Under the pieces are notes generated by a model. It had not been told where the DNA came from and searched no databases. It saw only the letters and a list, made by a program, of their open reading frames with translations. The position numbers and the translations under genes were made by a program. Below are positions 13,434 to 17,054 of a stretch of DNA of 17,054 nucleotides, one piece after another (within the stretch, counting starts at the first letter, position 1; every line of letters begins with the position of its first letter). The stretch comes from a bacterium UBA2219 (GTDB lineage: Bacteria > Desulfobacterota > Deferrimicrobia > Deferrimicrobiales > Deferrimicrobiaceae). The stretch lies in NCBI GenBank assembly GCA_002327765.1, contig DCUH01000101.1:31262-48315 (forward strand), in the 5' to 3' direction.

Positions 13434-15194
13434 ATGGAAGACAAAAACAACAATGTAGACCTCCCGGAAGAGACGGACGCGGATTCCCTGGCAGGCGGGG
13501 CGTCGGCGGGGGAGGAAGATTTCGCCAGGATGTTCGCCGCCAGCCTCGAGAGCACCGAGGAGGGCCAGGTCATACACGGCAAGGTCATCAAGGTGCTGAA
13601 GGAGTACGTCGCCGTCGACATCAACAAGAAGTCCGAGGGGATGCTCCCGCTGGAAGACCTCACAGAGGAAGAGCGGGCCTCCCTCGCGCCCGGGCTCCCG
13701 ATCGAGGTGATGACGGAGGGCTACGACCAGTCGCAGGGGTTCATCCGGCTTTCCCGCTCCAAGGTCGTCAAGATCCGGGTGTGGGACGACCTCCAGAAGA
13801 TGTTCGACGAGGGCACGCCCGTGGAGGGCGCCATCGTGGCGAAGGTCAAGGGCGGCTACACCGTGGACATCGGGGTGAAGGCGTTCCTCCCCGGGAGCCA
13901 GGTCGACCTGCGGCCGGTGCGCGACAACGACCCGGTCATCGGCATCCAGGGCAAGTTCAAGATCCTCAAGTTCTCCCGCAAGAAGGCCAACGTGGTGGTC
14001 TCCCGCAGGGCGTATCTCGAAGAGGAGCGGGATGTCCTCCGCAAGGGGATCCTCGACCATGTCCAGGAGGGCGATACGATCGAGGCCCGCGTCAAGAACA
14101 TCACCGACTACGGCGTCTTCATGGACCTCGGCGGTCTCGACGGCCTGATGCACGTCACGGACATGAGCTACGGCAAGATCTCGCACCCGGGCGACCTGTG
14201 CAAGGTCGGCGACCTCCTCAAGGTGAAGGTGATCCGCTTCGACCGTGAGCGCGGGAGGATCTCCCTGGGGCTGAAGCAGACCAAGGCGGACCCCTGGGTC
14301 GACCTCGAGACGCGCTACAAGCCGGGGATGCGCGTGACGGGCAAGGTCACCAACACGACCAAGTACGGCGCGTTCATCGAGATCGAGGAGGGCGTGGAGG
14401 GGCTTCTCCACATATCCGAGATGTCGTGGAGCAAGAGGCTCAAGGACCCCTCCGAGATCATGAAGGCGGGGGAGCAGGTCGAGGTGGTCATCCTCAAGGT
14501 GGACAAGGCCAACAAGAAGATCTCGCTGGGCTACAAGCAGATCCTCGCCAACCCGTGGGACGAGCTCAAGAGCCGGCACCCCGAGGGCTCCGTCGTGGAG
14601 GGCGTGGTGAAGAACGTGGCCGACTTCGGCGTCTTCGTCGACATCGGCGAGGAGATCGACGGCCTGGTGCACGTCTCCGATCTTTCCTGGAACACGAGGG
14701 TGAAGAACCCCGGGGAGATGTTCAAGAAGGGCGACCGCGTGCAGGCGAAGGTCCTGAAGGTCGACCCCGACGCCCAGAAGTTCTCCCTCGGGATCAAGCA
14801 CCTGACGGAAGACCCGTGGGCGGGGATCGAGAAGCGTTTCCGGAAGGGGGACCTGGTGACCGGCAAGGTGACCCGCGTGGCCGATTTCGGCGCGTTCGTC
14901 GAGATCGCCGAAGGGATCGAGGGGCTGGTCCACGTCTCCGAGATCTCCCGCGAGAAGGTCGAAAGCCCCGGTGCCGTCCTCAAGTCGGGGGACGAGGTCG
15001 GAGCGGTGGTCCTGGGCGTCGACCGGGCGAACAAGAAGGTGTCGCTGAGCATCCGCGGGTACCAGGACGCGCTCGAGCGCAAGGACACGGAATCGTACCT
15101 GGAGAAACAGCCCGACGGGCACGGCGAGAACATCGGGGCCCTCGGGGAGGCTCTTCTCGCGAAGATGAAGTCCAACGGGGAGCAGGGGGGCTGA
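13434..15194 (+). CDS. rpsA: 30S ribosomal protein S1
   Basis: This 586-residue protein binds mRNA and helps load it on the 30S subunit. Six S1 (OB-fold) domains start at about residues 44, 127, 213, 298, 385 and 472, evenly spaced by 83-87. Domains 3-6 are close copies with the pattern G-x-V-x-G-x-V-x-N/R-x-x-x-[YF]-G-[AV]-F-[VIM] and later GL-[LVM]-H-[VI]-[ST]. Domains 1 and 2 are divergent, as in ribosome-binding domains of E. coli S1. A short acidic, Asn-rich N-terminal tail precedes domain 1. Length is slightly above the E. coli protein (557). The ATG at 13434 follows AGGAG by 6 bases. Six bases separate it from sppA. The near-repeats between domains are protein-level and do not indicate a DNA repeat element. 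Confidence 0.97.
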   Translation: MEDKNNNVDLPEETDADSLAGGASAGEEDFARMFAASLESTEEGQVIHGKVIKVLKEYVAVDINKKSEGMLPLEDLTEEERASLAPGLPIEVMTEGYDQSQGFIRLSRSKVVKIRVWDDLQKMFDEGTPVEGAIVAKVKGGYTVDIGVKAFLPGSQVDLRPVRDNDPVIGIQGKFKILKFSRKKANVVVSRRAYLEEERDVLRKGILDHVQEGDTIEARVKNITDYGVFMDLGGLDGLMHVTDMSYGKISHPGDLCKVGDLLKVKVIRFDRERGRISLGLKQTKADPWVDLETRYKPGMRVTGKVTNTTKYGAFIEIEEGVEGLLHISEMSWSKRLKDPSEIMKAGEQVEVVILKVDKANKKISLGYKQILANPWDELKSRHPEGSVVEGVVKNVADFGVFVDIGEEIDGLVHVSDLSWNTRVKNPGEMFKKGDRVQAKVLKVDPDAQKFSLGIKHLTEDPWAGIEKRFRKGDLVTGKVTRVADFGAFVEIAEGIEGLVHVSEISREKVESPGAVLKSGDEVGAVVLGVDRANKKVSLSIRGYQDALERKDTESYLEKQPDGHGENIGALGEALLAKMKSNGEQGG

Positions 15195-15200
15195 CCTCCG

Positions 15201-16091
15201 ATGGAGGAAGGCGTTCCCGGAAAAAAACAGAAGCCCCGCAGGCCGTTCCTGCGCGGGTGCCTGATCATGGTTTTGGTGCTCTCGGCGTTCTTCCTGCTAC
15301 TGCTGGGGATCTCGCGCATGGGGGGCCTTTCCTTCTCCATGACCGGAAAGGTCGCGGTCATCCCGGTCTCGGGGATGATCTCCGATTCCGAGCCCGTCAT
15401 CGAGCAGCTCAAGAAGTTCGGCTCGGACAACGCGGTGAAGGCGGTCGTCCTGCGGATCAACTCTCCCGGCGGGGGCGTGGCGCCCTCCCAGGAGATCTAC
15501 GAAGAGGTCCGCAAGCTCAACGCGAAGAAGCCGGTCCTGACCAGCATGGGAGCCATCGCGGCGTCCGGAGGGTACTACATCGCCGCGGCGACGCGGAAGG
15601 TGTACGCCAACCCCGGGACGATGACCGGGTCCATCGGGGTCGTCATGCCGTTCGTGAGCTTCAAGGACCTGGTGGAGAAGATCGGGCTGAAGGGGATGGC
15701 CGTCAAGAGCGGCGAGTTCAAGGACATCGGGTCGCCCCTTCGCGAGATGACCCCGGAGGACCGGCAGGTCCTGCAGTCCGTGGTGGACAACGTGCACATG
15801 CAGTTCGTTGACGCCGTGGCCGCGGGCCGGAAGATACCGCGGGAGGACGTGATGAGGATCGCCGACGGCCGAATCCTCACGGGGGAGCAGGCCAAGGCGC
15901 TGGGCCTGGTGGACGCGCTCGGGAACCTCGAGGACACCGTGGCCGAGGCCGGGAGGATGGGTGGGATCTCCGGGGAGCCGAAGGTCGTCACGCCGCCGAA
16001 GAGGAAGATCTCCCTGCTCGACATCCTCAGGGAAGAGATGAGATCCATGATCGACGGCAAGTTGGGCGGAGATACGCTTCACTTGAATTAA
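15201..16091 (+). CDS. sppA: Signal peptide peptidase SppA, short form
   Basis: This 296-residue membrane protease is expected to degrade signal peptides left in the membrane. A basic N terminus (KKQKPRRPFLRG) leads to one transmembrane helix at about 20-37, so the catalytic domain faces outward. The single SppA domain has the nucleophile Ser122 in AIAASGGYYIA and a lysine-rich segment KSGEFKDIGSP; Lys174 lies 52 residues after the serine, the same spacing as the Ser147/Lys199 pair I recall for Bacillus SppA. The oxyanion region LRINSPGGGV is also present. This is the short, oligomer-forming type, not the duplicated E. coli 67-kDa form. A G-rich stretch (15184-15190) lies 10 bases before the ATG at 15201; a later ATG would cut the basic N terminus. 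It is placed between rpsA and the IHF gene, a neighbourhood known in Geobacter-like genomes. Confidence 0.94.
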   Translation: MEEGVPGKKQKPRRPFLRGCLIMVLVLSAFFLLLLGISRMGGLSFSMTGKVAVIPVSGMISDSEPVIEQLKKFGSDNAVKAVVLRINSPGGGVAPSQEIYEEVRKLNAKKPVLTSMGAIAASGGYYIAAATRKVYANPGTMTGSIGVVMPFVSFKDLVEKIGLKGMAVKSGEFKDIGSPLREMTPEDRQVLQSVVDNVHMQFVDAVAAGRKIPREDVMRIADGRILTGEQAKALGLVDALGNLEDTVAEAGRMGGISGEPKVVTPPKRKISLLDILREEMRSMIDGKLGGDTLHLN

Positions 16092-16115
16092 TCTGCCGAT
16101 GACGGGGAGGGGACC

Positions 16116-16400
16116 ATGGGCATGACCAAGAGCGACCTGGTGGAGAAGCTTTCCGAGTCGTTGACCAATCTCACCAAGAAGGAATGCGAAGTCATCGTGG
16201 ACACCGTGTTCCACAACATGAAGGACGCCCTCCAGCGGGGGGAGAAGATCGAGATCCGCGGCTTCGGGAGCTTCACCGTGCGCGTCCGCAGGGCGAAGGA
16301 GGGGCGCAACCCCAAGACGGGGGAGAAGGTTTCCATCCCCGAGAAGCGGATACCGTTTTTCAAGGTCGGCAAGGAACTCCGGGAAATGGTCAACGGGTAA
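16116..16400 (+). CDS. ihfB: Integration host factor beta subunit (HU/IHF family)
   Basis: This 94-residue nucleoid protein belongs to the HU/IHF family, whose dimers bend DNA sharply. N-terminal helices (MTKSDLVEKLSESL...) precede IEIRGFGSF and the beta-arm sequence GRNPKTGE, whose proline is the residue that wedges into DNA. The ending FFKVGKELREMVNG also matches IhfB. The start MTKSDLVEKL and the position after rpsA, as in E. coli where rpsA is followed by ihfB, favour IHF beta over HU. The ATG at 16116 has GGAGG 5 bases upstream; an ATG at 16122 would give the canonical MTKS start and is equally plausible, changing length by two residues. The partner ihfA is not in the window. Confidence 0.92.
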   Translation: MGMTKSDLVEKLSESLTNLTKKECEVIVDTVFHNMKDALQRGEKIEIRGFGSFTVRVRRAKEGRNPKTGEKVSIPEKRIPFFKVGKELREMVNG

Positions 16401-16409
16401 TCGCCCGGC

Positions 16410-16913
16410 ATGGACCGCGTGTTCTCCCCCTGGCGGGGCGAATACATCCGGCAGGCGTGCGGAAGCGGCGGCGGGGCGAAGAGGTGCATCTTCTGCGCCG
16501 GGGAGGCGGACATGGCCGACACGGAACGCCTCCTCCTGGGTGTCTACCCCCGCTCCGTCGCCCTCCTGAACCGGTACCCATACAACAACGGGCATGTGCT
16601 GGTCGCGCCCCGAAGGCACGTCGCCGACCTGTGCGACCTCCCCCCGGAGGAGCTCCGGGAGCTGTTTTCTCTCGTCGCCCTCGGGATCCGGGCGCTCCGG
16701 GAGACCTACGGCACCGAGGGGGCGAACGTGGGGATGAACCTGGGGAAGGTCGCGGGCGCGGGGATCACGGACCATCTCCACGTCCACCTGGTCCCCCGGT
16801 GGGGCGGGGACACGAACTTCATGACGTCGGTCCACGACACGCGAGTCCTTCCCGAGTCGCTGCTGGAGACCCGCGAGCGCCTGTCCCCCGCGTTCGGCAT
16901 CCTCCGGCCCTGA
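16410..16913 (+). CDS. HIT family nucleotide hydrolase/phosphorylase
   Basis: This 167-residue protein carries the histidine triad HLHVHL at residues 122-127, whose central His forms a nucleotidyl intermediate. It starts with SPWRGEYI and has a Cys26-x-x-Cys29 pair (CIFC), as in the Zn-containing HIT branch that includes bacterial Ap4A phosphorylase-like and galactose-1-phosphate uridylyltransferase-like proteins. Motifs NNGHVLVAPRRHV and NVGMNLGKVAGAGI are typical. The likely substrates are dinucleoside polyphosphates such as Ap4A or nucleotide-phosphoramidates; the sequence does not settle which. The ATG at 16410 is nine bases after ihfB; no clear Shine-Dalgarno is visible, so the start relies on the conserved MDRVFSPWR beginning. 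It precedes mutS by 28 bases. Confidence 0.93.
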   Translation: MDRVFSPWRGEYIRQACGSGGGAKRCIFCAGEADMADTERLLLGVYPRSVALLNRYPYNNGHVLVAPRRHVADLCDLPPEELRELFSLVALGIRALRETYGTEGANVGMNLGKVAGAGITDHLHVHLVPRWGGDTNFMTSVHDTRVLPESLLETRERLSPAFGILRP

Positions 16914-16941
16914 AGCCCGAAGTTTCGCGGGCGAAAAGCCG

Positions 16942-17054
16942 ATGACCCTACAGCTGACCCCCGCGATGCGGCAATACGTGGAGATCAAGTCGCGGTTCCG
17001 CGACTGCATCCTTTTCTTCCGGATGGGCGACTTCTACGAGATGTTCTTCGAGGA
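16942..17054 (+). CDS. mutS: DNA mismatch repair protein MutS (first 37 codons, cut by right edge)
   Basis: From the ATG at 16942 the frame stays open to the window end. The 37 residues visible contain LTPAMRQYVEIKSR and FFRMGDFYEMFFE, the start of the MutS mismatch-recognition domain, just ahead of where the mismatch-intercalating Phe motif (GxFYE) is expected further on. The full protein should be about 850-880 residues with the ATPase at its end. No strong ribosome site is seen (GCGAAAAG lies a few bases upstream). It is in line with the HIT gene and rpsA operon. Its partner mutL lies about 11 kb upstream on the same strand. MutS2 is unlikely, as it lacks this N-terminal domain. Confidence 0.93.
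   Translation, partial: MTLQLTPAMRQYVEIKSRFRDCILFFRMGDFYEMFFE

Noticed and set aside
14070..15060. Repeated DNA segments within rpsA
   Set aside because: They correspond to the successive S1 domains of ribosomal protein S1 and reflect protein homology, not a mobile or tandem DNA repeat.
12499..15194. Possible IspH-S1 fusion as seen in some Clostridia
   Set aside because: A TAA stop ends ispH at 13383, and rpsA has its own ribosome site and ATG after a 50-base gap.
16915..16932. GCCCG/CGGGC hairpin between the HIT gene and mutS
   Set aside because: Only five pairs with an eight-base loop and no following T run, so it does not qualify as an intrinsic terminator.
1..17054. Mobile elements, CRISPR arrays, tRNA or rRNA genes, toxin-antitoxin pairs, biosynthetic clusters
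   Set aside because: No transposase, integrase, repeat-spacer pattern or tRNA-like cloverleaf was seen. The window is packed with core genes, leaving no room for an accessory system except in the cut-off left-edge gene.

Overview
The window is a high-GC, tightly packed bacterial chromosome segment made almost entirely of core housekeeping genes. One partial gene at the left edge points leftward, and everything from about position 395 onward is on the plus strand. The order accA-pheA-aroF-tyrA-aroA-cmk-ispH-rpsA-sppA-ihfB resembles what I know of Geobacter/Desulfuromonadales-type genomes. I therefore infer a relative of the former Deltaproteobacteria (Desulfuromonadota or a neighbouring lineage). 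The archaeal-type fructose-bisphosphatase argues for a gluconeogenic or autotrophic lifestyle. This placement rests on gene order and memory, not on a search.

Layout: (1) 1-266, minus strand: 5' part of a gene whose product begins with a trypsin-like strand in which the catalytic His is replaced by Arg. (2) 267-394: divergent intergenic region with a good minus-strand sigma70-like promoter. (3) 395-6585: nucleotide-sugar epimerase, class V FBP aldolase/phosphatase, glucose-6-phosphate isomerase, mutL, miaA, nearly without spacing. (4) 6586-6633: A+T-rich gap with a promoter candidate and an inverted repeat. (5) 6634-13383: accA, pheA, DAHP synthase, tyrA, aroA, cmk, ispH, mostly with 4-base stop/start overlaps. 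(6) 13384-13433: A+T-rich gap with a promoter candidate. (7) 13434-17054: rpsA, sppA, ihfB, a HIT-family gene, and the first 37 codons of mutS running off the right edge.

Working together: fbp and pgi carry triose phosphates up to glucose-6-phosphate, feeding sugar nucleotides on which the epimerase acts. The aroF/aroA/pheA/tyrA block supplies the entry step, the EPSP step and both terminal branches to Phe and Tyr. accA, ispH, cmk, miaA, rpsA and ihfB serve lipid, isoprenoid, nucleotide, tRNA, translation and nucleoid functions. mutL and mutS bracket the metabolic genes.

No tRNA, rRNA, insertion sequence, CRISPR array, prophage or convincing intrinsic terminator was seen. Apart from the two ends there is no intergenic stretch over 130 bases. 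I found no previously undescribed multigene system. The most unusual items are the His-less trypsin-like protein at the left edge, the archaeal-type FBPase in a sugar/repair operon, and a changed position in the MutL endonuclease motif.
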